Source of the DNA: Cerioporus squamosus
Taxonomy: Eukaryota; Basidiomycota; Agaricomycetes; Polyporales; Polyporaceae
Direction of reading: 5' to 3'
DNA: 64,000 bases
NCBI GenBank assembly: GCA_022592435.1
Contig: JABYQS010000034.1
Location: forward strand, 1-64,000
Part shown: positions 44,132-60,257 of the stretch, in pieces
Layout: every line of letters begins with the position of its first letter
Position numbering within the stretch: the stretch's first letter is position 1
Notes under the pieces: model-generated
What the model was told of the DNA's origin: nothing
Databases searched by the model: none
Seen by the model: only the letters and a program-made list of their open reading frames with translations
Translations under genes and position numbers: made by a program

Positions 44132-46639
44132 TCAGGACGACCCCGATGGGCCGACGACGGTCTTCTTCGTCTTGCTGAGCGAGGCCAACGTCGCATCGTC
44201 GAGGTCGAGGTGCGCCTTGACGAGCTCCGGAGGGGTGAGCGCGAGCCACTGCAGTAGCGCGGTCCGTGAGCACAAGACTGCGCACATAGATGCATGCACA
44301 CGCACCTGAGCCAAGCTGATGTCCTGGAAGCGGTCGGTGTTGAAGATCTCGAGGAAGTGCAGCGTCGTGTTGCCCGTGTTCTCCACGTAGTGTCCGAAGG
44401 ACGCTGGCACGAAGCCGACATCCCCAGCCTGGTGGCGGGTGGCGTCAGGGTCTCCGCAGCAGTGCGTTATGGCATACACGAGGCAGGGATGGGGTAAGAT
44501 GGGGGTGTGAAGTACGCGAACTCACCTGGTAGTTGAACGTGCGGGCGTTGCTGCTGGAAGCGAAGAGCGTAACGCGGCCCTCGCCCGACCTAGCAGTGAC
44601 GAATCTCACGCGTCAGCTCTTGCTCAATGTCAAGCTTGCAGCGAAGGGTGCTTACAGGTAGTAGGTCCACTCGTCCTGGGTCGGATGCCACTGTCATGCA
44701 GGTCAGTCGATTTGTTGCGACAGTTATAGTGCAAGGATCACTCACGTGGAGCTCACGAATCGCGCCGGGCTCGACAGTCACCTCAGCGACGGCGATCTCG
44801 GTCGCAACAGGGAACGTCGTCGAGTCGGCAACCTTGACGGAGCCGCCATCCAGCCCAGTCGCCTTCACCTGCGAGAGCGGGAAGATGAAAGGGCTCGGAA
44901 CCTGGCCCTGGGGATCCGACACGGGCTTCTCGTTGTCCGGGGGTGCCGCTATTTCCGGTCAGCACGCTCCGAGGCCTTGAGCACAGAGGATAACGACTCA
45001 CCAGCGGGGAAGATGTACAGCTGCTTCGACGGGATGTGGTCGAAGGCCGACATGTTCACCTTGAAGTTCTTCGCGAGGACCTCCTTGGGAACATGCGCGA
45101 GCCAGTCCGTGAGCTGTGCGACCGACGCGACACCGCGCACACACGGTCAGGAGACACAGGCGGATAGAAGGCACTGACGTCAGCACCGGGAGTAACAGGG
45201 CATATTTAGAGTGGGTTCGTACCAGGAACGTCGAGTCTTCGCTGAATGCGCCATCGTTGAATACCTGGGTACGGGCGCGTCAGCTATCTCTGACGCGCGC
45301 TATTCATAGGCAACGCAAATGCTCGCGCAAGCGAGTCGCGGGAGACGAGAAGCGTACATACCAGGAGGAATTCCGCCCCGTCAGGGTCATCTGCGGTCGC
45401 CTGCAGCGAGTGCGGCACGCCGGCGGGGAAGTACCAGAGGTCGCCCGCGTGCTATACAAGGGCAAGCCATATGGGTCAGGATGTGCGCGAAGGTTCGGAT
45501 GCGACGGATAATCGTCTCACCGCGGTTCCGAGGTAATTTTGCCCGTCGCTGTTTATAGCGGACACTTGCACGGAGCCCTGCGCAGTCTTGTGAGCATTCC
45601 CCGCACTGCACCCCGCACTGCATGCCGTCCGCACTAGTGCAGACAGCTGCGATCGACGGCCGACGGACCTTGGTGACATACGACCACTAAAAGGACAATG
45701 TCGGTCAGCTGCGCGTGTTCGGGATCACGAGGGGTGCGTCTGCTCACCTCGACCGTCTTGTGCCAATGGAGCTCGCTGTATTTGCTATCGTCAGCTGGAA
45801 TCCACGTGGGGAACAATGTGCAGAAGACGTACCGGACTGCTCCCACCTCGAGCCTCATGTTGACGCCGGCCATCGCTTTTGTTTCTGCATCAGAACGCGA
45901 CGCTCGGAACCCCGTAGCCATGAGGCAAACTCACATTGCGCGATGGGCATAACGTCCACTGTCCGCCAGGGCGCAAAGTCAGCAGACGATTCCTTCCGCA
46001 GTATAGTCTGAACTCACCGTTTTGCTGACGGGCCCAACCGCCGGTCTGCAGGCGATTGTGGCTGAGAGCAAAGGGCCACTTAGCATTCTGACTGTTGGCG
46101 GCGGCGGCGTCGTAAGTACACACGTCAGACAAGGTGAATCGCGGACATAATACGCACACGCTCCCTGAATCGGTGGTAGGTGGCGCCAGGAGATCAGGGT
46201 TCTGCAGAGCAATGGGAACGTTCTGAGGGCCTATGACGGACGCGCCGTACGTATCCCGGACACCTTGAGGGTCGGTGGTCGAATCCTCGTCCCAGAGGAC
46301 GTAGTTCGGGTCGTCGCTGGCAGGTGCCACGGTCTCCCAAGCCGGCGCAGCAGACGACGTCGCGGAAGGGCTGCCGCTGCCCGTGCTGGCAACCGAGGTG
46401 CTGCTGCTCGAATGATGGGCGGCACCCGAGATATCGCTACCAGTGGATGTGGCGACAGATGCGCTGGAGGCCAAGACGGTGCTCGGCGTAGCACTGAACG
46501 CGCTCGACACAACTGAACTAGCCGTGCTGAAGACAATGGTGCTCGAGGCCTCCGTCGGGGCGCTGCTCGCCGGGGCTGGTGCAGCGGAGGTGTAGCCGGC
46601 GAGGAGGATGGCGCAGAGGACAGCCTTGAAGGAGAGCAT
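44132..46639 (-). CDS. Secreted oxalate decarboxylase (bicupin)
   Basis: A manganese bicupin that splits oxalate into formate and CO2, secreted by wood-decay fungi to control oxalate and pH. The start at 46639 gives the signal peptide MLSFKAVLCAILLAGYTSAA, followed by an unusually long Ser/Thr/Ala-rich stretch of about 90 residues before SDDPNYVLWDEDSTTDPQGV. Cupin 1 has the metal motif ELHWHKTVEWSYV (assembled across an intron from GAVR to ELHWH) with DLWYFPAGVPHSLQAT. Cupin 2 has ELHWHPTQDEWTYYLSGEG and GDVGFVPASFGHYVENTGN. Each domain keeps its three His and one Glu. The enzyme ends TKKTVVGPSGSS at 44132. There are about ten exons. Oxalate oxidase is the main alternative, but the fungal bicupin layout favours the decarboxylase. 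The Ser/Thr-rich N-terminus should be heavily O-glycosylated. Confidence 0.9.
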
Positions 46640-46703
46640 CTTGACTATGGCGTAGTCGATGAGAGCTGAGCGAGCTGGAGACTCCAGGCCGACCATGGAC
46701 CCC

Positions 46704-46710
46704 TTTTATA
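46704..46710 (-). promoter_or_regulatory. TATA box of oxalate decarboxylase
   Basis: Minus-strand TATAAAAGG, about 65 bases upstream of the start at 46639, a near-consensus match. Confidence 0.6.
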
Positions 46711-49700
46711 CGCAACGTCTGCTAAGGGAGTTCGCCAAGGAGCGAGGAACACTGCTCAATCAGTGGTCCAATCATCAGGGAGCGATCGTGGGGACTGAAT
46801 GGAGCGGAAGAACACGGACGTCCAGTTGGCAGCCCCGTTGGCAGCTCGGGAGAGGCTGAACGCGCAAGTTCGGTTAGGTGGTGCGTGCTGCACATTGTGA
46901 GTCCGGGTATGGGGGTGTCATGGGTGTCGCGGAAAGAAGGGTGCGGCCGTCGCCAACCCGAAGCGTAGGAAGCAGGAGAGCGCCATAGAACCCCGTCCTG
47001 GACCCGATCCAATTCGCTGTTGGCACGATGACGGTGCCCGAGAGGGTTGGGCGGCGATTGCGCCACCATCGAACTCGTGAGCGGCACGACGTAGTCGCGA
47101 AGCGAGGAGACAATGTGAACGAGATCTCAGAAGAGAAGACCATCCGGTGTCTGACCGCCAGGTCAAGATCCAGGGCGCAACTATGGGGCCCACTGCCGCT
47201 CCGAGCTGGCCACGTTGGGGATGCGGGCACCGGCACTGTGTGTATAGTTGGTTTCAGCATTTCTTTAGAAAAGAGTCCGAGGGGGGATACCGAAAATCGC
47301 CATTGTTATGTGTCGGTAAGGTTGTAGTGGTAACTTCTGGCATTTTCATGACTATTAGCGGCCCTGCAACGGCTGCAGTTCGGCAGAACACCGTCTACGG
47401 ATATGAATCAGAGAATCAGAACAATGGTCGCTGCAGCTCACCACTACTTATCCGCTGATCGTGGCATGGTGGTATAGTGACACGACGCACAACTGGAAAG
47501 AACTGTGCCCCGATGTCCGGCTTCGCTGAGCCTCGGCCTCACGTACCTTTGTGCTATCGCAGCGACAACGCCGTCTCCCCTCCAGGTGGCCTCGGATGCT
47601 CGAATGAACATCCTGATAGAAGGGCAACGACGTGTATGTGTGAGTGCGATGAGCTATATTAAGCTCGTCAGCGCTCCTAAAATAATAGAACGAGAACGTA
47701 TGTCAATGGTGATATGGGGCATGAGTAATCGCTCGAATTAGACGCGGATGTCCTCCAGCGACGGCGTGCCTGCGGCTCATGGGTGCTGGTGAAGGCAGAT
47801 ACTCTTGCCAAGGAAGGGTTAGAGTGGACAGCGAAGGCCACAGAGCACTGTGCGGAATGTAGAAGTGGTTATGATTTCTAGCCGTTAGCCGACCTGGAAG
47901 GCACCGATATAGATGATCAATGCCTTCACCGCCCGAGGGGGAAGTCCCATATCTTGCACTGACCATTTAGTAAGGGAGAGCTTGTCAAGGCGGAAATGTA
48001 CCTATTTCCTGAATCGCGTTCGTGTATTCGGCGCGGTAACCCATATCGCGTTATAAGAATTTGTTGCAGCTGTATGGGATAGCGTCAGCTCCGCGACATG
48101 ACACTTTATGGGTGTATACCTCTATTGGAATTCGAATTGTGGAAACTTCCTTGCATCCCCGGAAAGGAATGAACACACCTTCATGGGCGTACCGGGGGCA
48201 CAAGCGGCGTCCGCCGAATCCCACCTACGCAACCATGAGATCAATCTATCCGCGAAGGTGCTCTAGCTTCGTACCTGTTCATTGTCCAGATCCGATGAGA
48301 TCCAGCGGCGTAGATGTACACAACTCTCCCGTTGTCAGGACAGTCGGAACAACTCGCGTTGGTCCTGGGTTTTGGCGAGCACCGGTAGAGAGATGCAGGA
48401 GATGACCGTGCAGAGTCCTCATACCTCCGAGTGAGATAGCCCGATTGGTACAAGCGAACCCGTGTTGTTCCTCACGACCGCATTGTCTGTCATGTCTATG
48501 GACCAAGTCGGAACAGACCAAGGCGAGAGTGTGCGCATGCCACGTACACCGCATGACCCTCGGATGGCTCTGGTCGGGTGGATACGCTCGGAGGGAGCCG
48601 CCTGCAAGCAAGCTGACCAGTGAGCAAGCACGCTTCTTATTGTGGTTAGTGACGCACATACCGACGCTGCCTGGACGCGGTCCTCCCTCGGTGCAGCAAC
48701 GTCGTGGTGGTGGTAGGAGTACAAGCTGTCCACGACGAGTTCCAACCACCTGGGAGGTTAATGTACAGAGTTACCCGTGACAGGCGCCAAGCATACTTGG
48801 CAGGGGTCGTGGATCCGTGTTGGTGGTCCCAACCGCGAGAGAAGATGAACAAGGGCGGGCCAGATTACCACGCCTGCCCCGAGGACTTCGCAGCTGACGA
48901 CTCACTCAACAACTTCGAGCACCAGATCTGCGGTAGCATAGAATCCAACGAGCCGTCGGCCATTTGAACACAGCGGCGAGGTCGTGAGTATAGCCGAGAC
49001 AGTTTCTGTCGGTCATGTTGGTACGTTGCCTACGTGGCCCAGCCAACAAGCGCTCATGTTCGCCAGCCTCAAGAGTGCGGCTGGGCATTGAGTATCACCA
49101 TCTCATTGCGGGAAGAGATCATAGAATCCTTTGTGCACGCAGTGGTATCGCGACCGTGCTCGAGGAACGCAGTATCATAGTCAGCTCTGGCAACCTCCCG
49201 GACTCGCCCATCTAGCCTACCGGATGTCACTTAGGTACGTCTGCCGCATCGTAGTGGAGGGTCAGTCGTCGGGTCCGGCTGCAAGGAGAGAGTCGGGTGG
49301 AAATCGACGAGCGTTTTCGTCGTCGGCAGCAATGGGTGAAGTCGCGCCTCAAAGTAGCAAGATGCGCGTAAGCTTGCGCAATATTGCAATCCGAGAAGGT
49401 TCAGCAAGACCGCCGACGATACCCCGCCCCCGCGGCATCCCGACCAGCAAGGGTAGCACATGCTACTCACTGCTTCCCAATCTCCGGTGACCTCACTTTC
49501 AGGAACGCTATCCTGCTTCTCCGCTCGCCATAAGCGCGGGCGCATCAGAAGACGTGGAAAGAAAGGCGAAAGCCATACAGTACAAAGTGTGTTGCAAGCG
49601 TGTATGATCATGTGGAGTGGATGAGCAATGCGGGGTGTTGTACAGCTGATGGTCCTTCTTCGGTAGCATCAAGGTAGCATCTAGTCATGAACTGCAGCCA

Positions 49701-49808
49701 TCCAATAGTGTCCGAGCAGCTAAAAACAGCAAGCATTCGTAAAGGTCGTCCTGCCGAAGAGCTGGGTGAGCGGTCAGACGCGGAAAGACAGCCGTGCCCA
49801 CTCACATT
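46711..49808. other. Gene-poor region of 3.1 kb, no supported gene
   Basis: Only short frames, with frequent stops and no splice-joined peptides. Two overlapping frames at 48279-48749 and 48445-48780 are open on opposite strands without any motif. Decayed sequence is possible, but I recognise no transposon end or repeat pair. Confidence 0.4.
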
Positions 49809-51638
49809 TCATGAATCCTCGTCGTTATTCCAGGAGCGTCTAGGTAAGGGTATTCCCACCAACATGGACAGGCACGAGAGCACGATGAAGATGGCATACA
49901 CGCCGTAGCCATTGAACCAGTTGCCTTCAACAGACAGCGCGAACAGAGATGTCGCGGCCGCCGGTCCGATCGCGCGTACTACAGACGCGGCGAGCTGCGC
50001 AACCCCATTGGTCGCTCCTATCGATGTCTTGTTCGGCGCTGCGCTAGTGACGAATATGAAGCTGCATCCTGAAGCCGCGGCTCAGCATGACAGGCTTCGT
50101 GCATAAGAAACGGGGACTTACCGTAGGACATGTCCACGATGACCAGTACCGCAAGTTGCAGGATCACGAGACCCCACACGTAGCACGACATACCATCGGT
50201 CCGAGCCAGGATGTTCAAGATCGGGTACAATGCGAAGAGCACGACGAACATCGACATCCCAACCTGGAACACGCGCTTGGGGCCCCAACGCTCAACGAAC
50301 TTCGCGAAGAATAGAGCTTGGAATATCCCGTCCATGATACCGAACGATCCGAGAACGAGTCCGATTGTCGACGGAGGAAGCCCGAGACCACCGAGTTCGA
50401 CGGGAGTGGAGAAGAAGAGAGGCTGAATGGCGCGGTACGCGATCTCAAGGAAGGCGAGGGCTGCATAGTTCGCGACAGACCAGAGCACAGGACGAGTGAG
50501 GAGGGCGCGAACAGGGATATCGGATGGGGTGTTGGATGGAGGAACATTCACAAGAGTGTCGTCGCTGGCGAACCTGACCATCTTCTTGCGGGTCGGCTTT
50601 GGGACAGTCTACATCACGAACGTTAACACCTCGTGAAAGCGATGACGAGACACCACATACCTCACGCAAGAAGGCAGCAGCAATACAGAAGATCACTGCT
50701 GAGAATACCGCCGATGCGGCGCATGGAAGAAAATAAGGATAATATTGCCAAAAGGGATTGGTGAAAACGTCAGGCCACCTGTCGTGAGGTTTCGCCAGTT
50801 GACCGCCAATAAGAGGACTGGACGAATAGCGTCAGCTTGATAGTCGGAGACCACAGGAACTACACATACCCGATAGTCCCTCCTATTGACCACATGACTG
50901 GCATCATCGCGAAACCTTGCGCCATGTTCGTCGAGTCAGTGAGATCTACGCTCGCTAACGTCACGACACTGCACATGCGCTAAGATAGACGAAAGCGGAC
51001 CTGCGATCATGCTCTTGATGACGCCAATGTTCCCGTTGAGCATACCGACGATGCAGCGGCTACAATGAGGCCTCATTCAGTCTCCAGTTGCATAGAAGTC
51101 AATGCATGTTTTACCTGATCACGAGCCCGGTGAATGTTTTAGATAGACCAAAGAACAGCATTGATATGCAGAGTCCTCCGACACCCGTGAGTAGGACAGG
51201 CTTACGACCAATGCGGTCGGATAGCCGGGCCCATTGCATGATGAACATGGCCTCGGTCGCGAAGAAGAGGGACTCCTGTAATAGAACTATCAGCCGTCAA
51301 TTCAACAGGCCAGCGACAGCACGTACGATCAGTCCCGCGTAGTATCCGACCTTTTTCTCGTCGCCCCCCGTTATATCGAGTTCGCTGACGAGCTGCGAAA
51401 AGTCAGCCACGCTGACATTGAAGGTACCACTGGCAGGACATACCTGGTTGATGAACGGGTATATGCAGTTCGACGTGATGGGCTCAGCTAACTGCATAAG
51501 CAGCAGAACGAAAATCTGCAGCGTTGGCAGCGGCGTCGGGGCCTTCAACGTCTTCCGCTCCGGCGATGCCAGGAGAGCGGTCTCCTCATCGGGCTGCTGG
51601 CGGCGACCATCCTGTGCGCTGTACATTCCAGGGGACAA
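49809..51638 (-). CDS. Major facilitator superfamily transporter
   Basis: A multi-exon 12-segment transporter. The N-terminal tail MSPGMYSAQDGRRQQPDEET leads to TM1 LPTLQIFVLLLMQLAEPITS. The MFS signature between TM2 and TM3 is present as QWARLSDRIGRKPVLLTG, followed by SMLFFGLSKTFTGLVIRRC, GFAMMPVMWSIGGTIGPLIG and a long central cytoplasmic loop (TVPKPTRKKMVRFASDD). The C-terminal half has VLWSVANYAALAFLEIAYRA, STIGLVLGSFGIMDGIFQAL and NKTSIGATNGVAQLAASVVR, ending NNDEDS at 49809. It resembles the fungal peptide/nitrate-like or zinc-induced-facilitator-like group of drug:H+ antiporters. Substrate cannot be assigned. The start at 51638 is the first in-frame ATG before TM1 and leaves a normal tail. 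Confidence 0.87.
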
Positions 51639-52718
51639 TGGAGAGACGGCGAGGATCCTGAGGGATGAGGTACCCGCAGTGTTCGAGGATACTTCTCACC
51701 TTTATCAACTGCCCCGACTGTAGGCTGGGAACTGGGCTCATGTCAACAAGCCTCTCTGCCTCCGGGCCTAGTCTTCTGCAATCATCTGGAAGAACATCTG
51801 GAGAGTCATAGAAGGGATCGGATAGAATCCGCTGCGGGCGTGCCCCGCGAGGCTCTCACGTAGGCGTCGGGTCTGTACAAATGTACGCGCTATGACACGT
51901 AAAATAGTATCATCCGTCCACTCCGATCACACTTCAGGTCAGTGAGACCTGCTCGACGATCCGACTGCATTGGATCGATGGAAATCGATGGTCGACCCAG
52001 GGGCGGCGTCCAATGGCTGTAAGCTCTCCCGCCGTGAAAACCGACGCCGGGACACCGACGCCTACGCGAGGAACCAATAACGAGTCGTCTCCTATGGCTT
52101 GGGCCTGAATTTGAGCATGCTTTACTTCATCCAGTAGGGGGATCGCTAGCACAACGCTTCATTGAGGTAAGTAGCAATCGTCCGCGGTGGGAGTGCGAAC
52201 CTGCGAAGTCTGTATCGGCTGAAGATCATCGCAGGGGGCCGTGGTGGTCACTGGTTAAGCCCGCCAAGCGCCGTACACGTAAAGGTCAAGGTCGGTGGCT
52301 ACCAGAGGAGAGCAGTCTACACCGGGCACCCGGCTTCGCTATCAAAGCGCACCTCGTATCAGCCGCGGGAGAACGTCTGAGGTGCTGGATGTCAAAAGGC
52401 TAACCACCCAGGTCCGGCATCCGAGCGAAACTGGTCGAGCAGCTCTCAGGCTGTGGGGCGTCCAGTCCACAGAAACGTACACAGTATCGCTGTCGAAGGT
52501 CCAGACCTCATCATGGAGGCGACAAATATCAGAATGTCTCTCGAAATCAAGACAAAGGAGTGAAATCAGTACGTACTCAGTCGGTCAACCTGCCCTGCCA
52601 TCAACATCGCACGGTCAAGATGGTGAAATACGGCTGTCTAGTCCCCGCAGTCTAAGATGCCCCTATATTGTACAGATTTACGTGTAACTACTATCGTCTA
52701 CCCCCACATCACAGTTGT
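51639..52718. other. Intergenic, no gene seen
   Basis: About 1.1 kb containing the MFS promoter and the synthetase 3' flank. A tRNA-like stretch near 52160-52280 was examined and not supported. Confidence 0.45.
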
Positions 52719-56308
<3,590 letters not shown>

Positions 56309-57855
56309 CTCCTCTGACTCGGGACTCAAAAAGTCGCGCTCTCACGTGCACGGACGAGCTCGCTGCTCCGTCTCCGTGACCGTCCCGCGTCTCTCGCTTT
56401 CTTGCCGACAACCACTTCGCCCGCGACGCCTCGATGGAATTCAAGTTCGCTGAATCGTTCTGTATGCTTGCGTATTGGAGCTAGACACGCTTTGCGGTCA
56501 GAGGTACATGACGGTGAGTCGTTTCCAGCCGGCGTCTTTGCGTGCGGGCACCCGGCAAGCTGCAGCAAGCAACATGTCTCTTTGCATCATAAGCGCAAAG
56601 AGTCGAGGATGAGGCTTGCTGAACGTCCGATGTGGAGAGTACTGTGCTTGACGTGGGTAGTCGAGCGGCCCAATTACATGCATATACGCCACGGTGAGTC
56701 TCGCGAATCCCCGGACTCGGAGGACGTCCCTAAACTGATGATCTCTCAGGCAGTCTCAATTATACTCAATTATACTCGACTTCGCAGCTATAATACACCG
56801 TCTTCCTGGTTTCTGCCCATCTCGCGGCATTGTCGGATAACCACCGTTTTGAATGGTGCATGCTCAGTGCTGCGTGTTCGTCTATTCACCCGCCTCCCGA
56901 ACTCTGTATTCATATGCAGATCCAGTGCGCACAGGTATGGGAAAGCTCTTGGTGATAATACATGGACGGCCGCCACTCTGTGAGCATGCTTGTTGACGAG
57001 TAGCCCGAGCTCATCAAGGTCAATCATGTGCAGGTCGTATGACGCTGGCACTATGCATCATGTCTTGCAATGCTTGCAAAGGTGCAAGTGCTAGCTGCGG
57101 AATCAGGTAAGTAGTCTGTACAGTGTCAGCAGCTCGTCGTGTCCGATGCTCGAGTTTGCCATGCCACTAATTCAGGTTGCGCGAACTAATGAGAATTTGC
57201 AGGTGCGTTATGGTCGTTGGCTGCGAGTGCCAAAACTCATGACTGATGCCTAACACAGTTAACTCACCTGCGCTGGCGTGGCGCGTGCTTCTGGCTTGAT
57301 GTCTCCCTGCAGTAATCCATAGTGCGGGATCGTACGGGTGCTTCCAGAATGCCTGCTTGGTGGCTCCCAGCATAATGGCGTCTCTTGGTATTCCGTGAGT
57401 CGCACCTCCATGCTTTTCTCAGTATCTGACGACTGCTGTAACTGCCAACAATGAGCAAACGTGTTTTATAGGTCAATGTACGCGCACTTAGGACAAGGCT
57501 GTGTGCAGCTGTCTGGCACTTACGTTGCGTTCATGGCGCGAATGCCGTCATTCGGGAGGAGGCGTACCTGAGGCTGGAACGAACTCGCAAGTCCACTGTC
57601 ACGCAATGCGAAGAGGGGTCGGAAAATTTTGCATTAGAGCATTCTGGCTGAACAGAAACACCCCGTATCCCTTCCCCACGGGACTCAAAGCCTAACGTAC
57701 AAGACATAATACAAGCAGGACTAGAAGGTACAAGTGTTCGTGAAGATCATGCAAAGTCGTGACCTCGTGAGAACAAGAGCTGTAAGTGTCCAGTCGCTAT
57801 GTTAGCTTTTCGAATGGTTCCACTCAACATGTGACTGTCCAGGCTCACCTGTCAT
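56309..57855. other. Intergenic, no gene seen
   Basis: About 1.5 kb between the synthetase and the small secreted protein gene. The frames found are short and unlike proteins. Confidence 0.45.
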
Positions 57856-58225
57856 TCATGACATCTCAAAGTCGCGAGGGTGGCGACGCTCGGGACCTGA
57901 CGCAGGACCATCGACCACCGTGACAATCGGCTTGTACTGCGTCTGGGTCTGCGTCGCAGTCCACGTAATGGGGTACGTCGTCTCCCACTCGTAGGGCGGG
58001 ACGGTCGTCCACACCTGCTCGATGCGGGTTGCGGTGAAGGTGTTCGTCGCGACGACCGTCGCTGTGGGGACCCACAAAGTGGTTACGTGCTGTGGAAGGC
58101 CGAGGTGAGTCCTTTCATTCGAATGGTACAGGCAACAGAGGGCGTACCGCATCATGCGCGGCGCTGGCACCGAGGGTGGCAGAGAGCGCAACGCCGGCGA
58201 GGGTGAGGAGAGTCGAGAACTGCAT
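57856..58225 (-). CDS. Small secreted Thr-rich protein
   Basis: Two exons joined by an intron (donor GTACGC, acceptor CCACAG, about 58090-58148). Exon 1 starts at 58225 with a textbook signal peptide, MQFSTLLTLAGVALSATLGA, ending SAAHDA. Exon 2 reads HVTTLWVPTATVVATNTFTA, IEQVWTTVPPYEWETTYPIT, TATQTQTQYKPIVTVVDGPA and ends RRHPRDFEMS at 57856. The mature protein is about 75 residues, rich in Thr, Val and Tyr, without Cys. The Thr-rich repeats (TVxATxTxT) resemble stretches in fungal cell-wall and surface proteins, so a wall-associated or effector-like small secreted protein is a fair inference. It has no recognised domain. A TATA box stands at the usual distance. Confidence 0.75.
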
Positions 58226-58318
58226 GTTGACGGATAGGAGCGAGTTCAGAGAGCTGCAGGGAGCGGGATGCTGAGCTGTTCGAGCAGGACCTGCTTCTAC
58301 CTTGCCCTACGCTCCACC

Positions 58319-58326
58319 TATATATA
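58319..58326 (-). promoter_or_regulatory. TATA box of the small secreted protein gene
   Basis: TATATATA, 94-101 bases upstream of the start at 58225, in an otherwise mixed promoter. Confidence 0.55.
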
Positions 58327-60257
58327 CGTTTTTTGAACCGTATGTCCCGTCATCTGGTGCTGTCGCTTCTTCTGACCAGAATCCAACCAGAATTGCCGAT
58401 GGACGGGACGGCTAGACGCTACCAGATCCGGATTGATCTCGATTCTCTTGCATCATAGCCTCGTGCCCTCCCACATACGGGTGAAGGGGTCCCACGGCTT
58501 ATGTGAAAGGTCGGATGTTCGTCGCTGCCCACAAGCTCGCGGAGTTGCTGTGCTCGCGCCAGAAAGCCTGCCACATGAGCTCATGCAGGGCAGGAAGCCA
58601 CAGCTGAGTAGCCTGAAAAGCGGCTCGCTCTGTCCGATGTTCAGTTTGCGAACAGCCCAGGGCGCGCTGCTGGCATGTGGTTGTCAAGTATAACCGAGGA
58701 TTTGCACGCGGAACCTGGCATGTCAAGAAGCGCACGAAGCGGAGCTCGCCTTTGCTGCATTTGCCTCCGCGGTTCAATAGGCTCGCTAATGCTTTGTTCC
58801 GAGAAATCAGAGTGATTTCTGCGCGCCCCCTGCGTCGGCCGCCAGCCGCCAGGTAAGCCTGCATGCTTCATTGCCAAGCGTCCATGATGCTCACTCTACG
58901 TGTGTTACGCTAGGTACAGACGGTACTGTGTCAGACATGGACGCCGGCTTCGAGAAGCGTTGCAAGGTGTGCGTCCAACGAGGACAGCATCCAGCGCCGG
59001 ACGTCGGTCTCATTCTCTACTTACCTCATGCAAGACGTCGGGGGAGACACTTCAGCGGTCCGTATGAATAGGCATTTCGAAATCCGATCCGAACGTCGCC
59101 ATTGGGAAGTGAGGCATTAGGTTTATCTTATCGCATCCCCGTCAACGCCCATGCCATGTTTCATGTGCAGTTGATGTCCAGAGTATCCAGCTGATCTTCT
59201 ACATGAGAACAGCGCGTTATGGCTCTGCTGCAAGAGGGCCTTCTGGGTTTGCCAAGGAGCCAGACATGTACAAGCTTGTCTTCCTCTGTCTTCCTGCTAT
59301 CTACGGCTCATACCCGGCAGCAACCCGCCATCTACCCCCCGGCTCGAGGGACGGTGATGGGGCAGTCAAGAAACCAAGTCGTTGGTCCCACAAGCAATCG
59401 TCAATGGATCCAACCATGCTGGCTCCACCATGACCCGCACTCTCGATCAGTCTTCTAGACCTCCTTGAGACGTGCTCTTGCCCGCATTTGTTGCTCGTCC
59501 ATGCTGGTGGCAGTGGGGGCGAACCGAGGCGAACCGCCGGTGTTCGCACTTCCCATATGTCAGCCACCTCGATGATTTGACGGTCCGTATCACGTCATCC
59601 CCTGTCATCACTGCTCATCCTGCTCACTTGCTTAGATGCTGTGCCCGCTATCAAGCGTCTCCTGCTGTCCTCTTCGTGTGGTTTGCTCGGCGCGATGGAT
59701 CGTCAAGCAATGCACCAGTCAATCCGTCGCCTGTCAAGGTTGTCGTTGTCGACGGTGATTTACACTGGCAACATCAAGCACGTCACTTCGCTCTAGACGG
59801 TGCGTCGTGCCTCAGCATGAGGTCGCTCAGCTTCTTCGCGAATGCCAGGCTGACAGGCCTCGAGGCCATAGGCATGGCTCCGCAAACTCTCCTCACGGAT
59901 GCATTATTCAACCGTCTACGTGCTGCATAACTCAAGGTTCCGCAGCGTCACCAAACCTACGTAGAGACGCGGGATGCATGGGGAGGCGACATACGGAACA
60001 AGCAACTACCTTACGGGACCTTCGCGCTAAATCCGCCCACACGTACATGGTGACGAACGCCGCAGCTCCCCTCTGGCCCCACTCACAACGGGTTGCCCGT
60101 CTACCACGTTGCAATGGTCTCAGACAATTGGTTCGGTGTTCGTCGTCGTCTTCGATCAGGTACGCCCCCGTTTATTCGCGCACATACTAGAACTCCTAGC
60201 GTTCTCTTCCTACCTCCACTCTGGGCCTACAGAACACCACATGACGCGTGCGCCGAA
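58327..60257. other. Intergenic, no supported gene
   Basis: About 1.9 kb. A 152-codon plus frame (59472-59930) is the longest open stretch, but it has no motif or splice context. Confidence 0.4.

Noticed and set aside
48279..48780. Open frames on opposite strands in the 3 kb gene-poor region
   Set aside because: They contradict each other, carry no recognised motif and no exon can be joined to either.
52160..52280. Possible tRNA (GGTTCGCAC on the minus strand; GTGGTCACTGGTTAAGC on the plus strand)
   Set aside because: Neither can be folded by eye into matching acceptor and T stems, and the two hints are on opposite strands.
59472..59930. 152-codon plus frame
   Set aside because: No motif, signal peptide or splice partner, and its composition resembles the neighbouring non-coding sequence.
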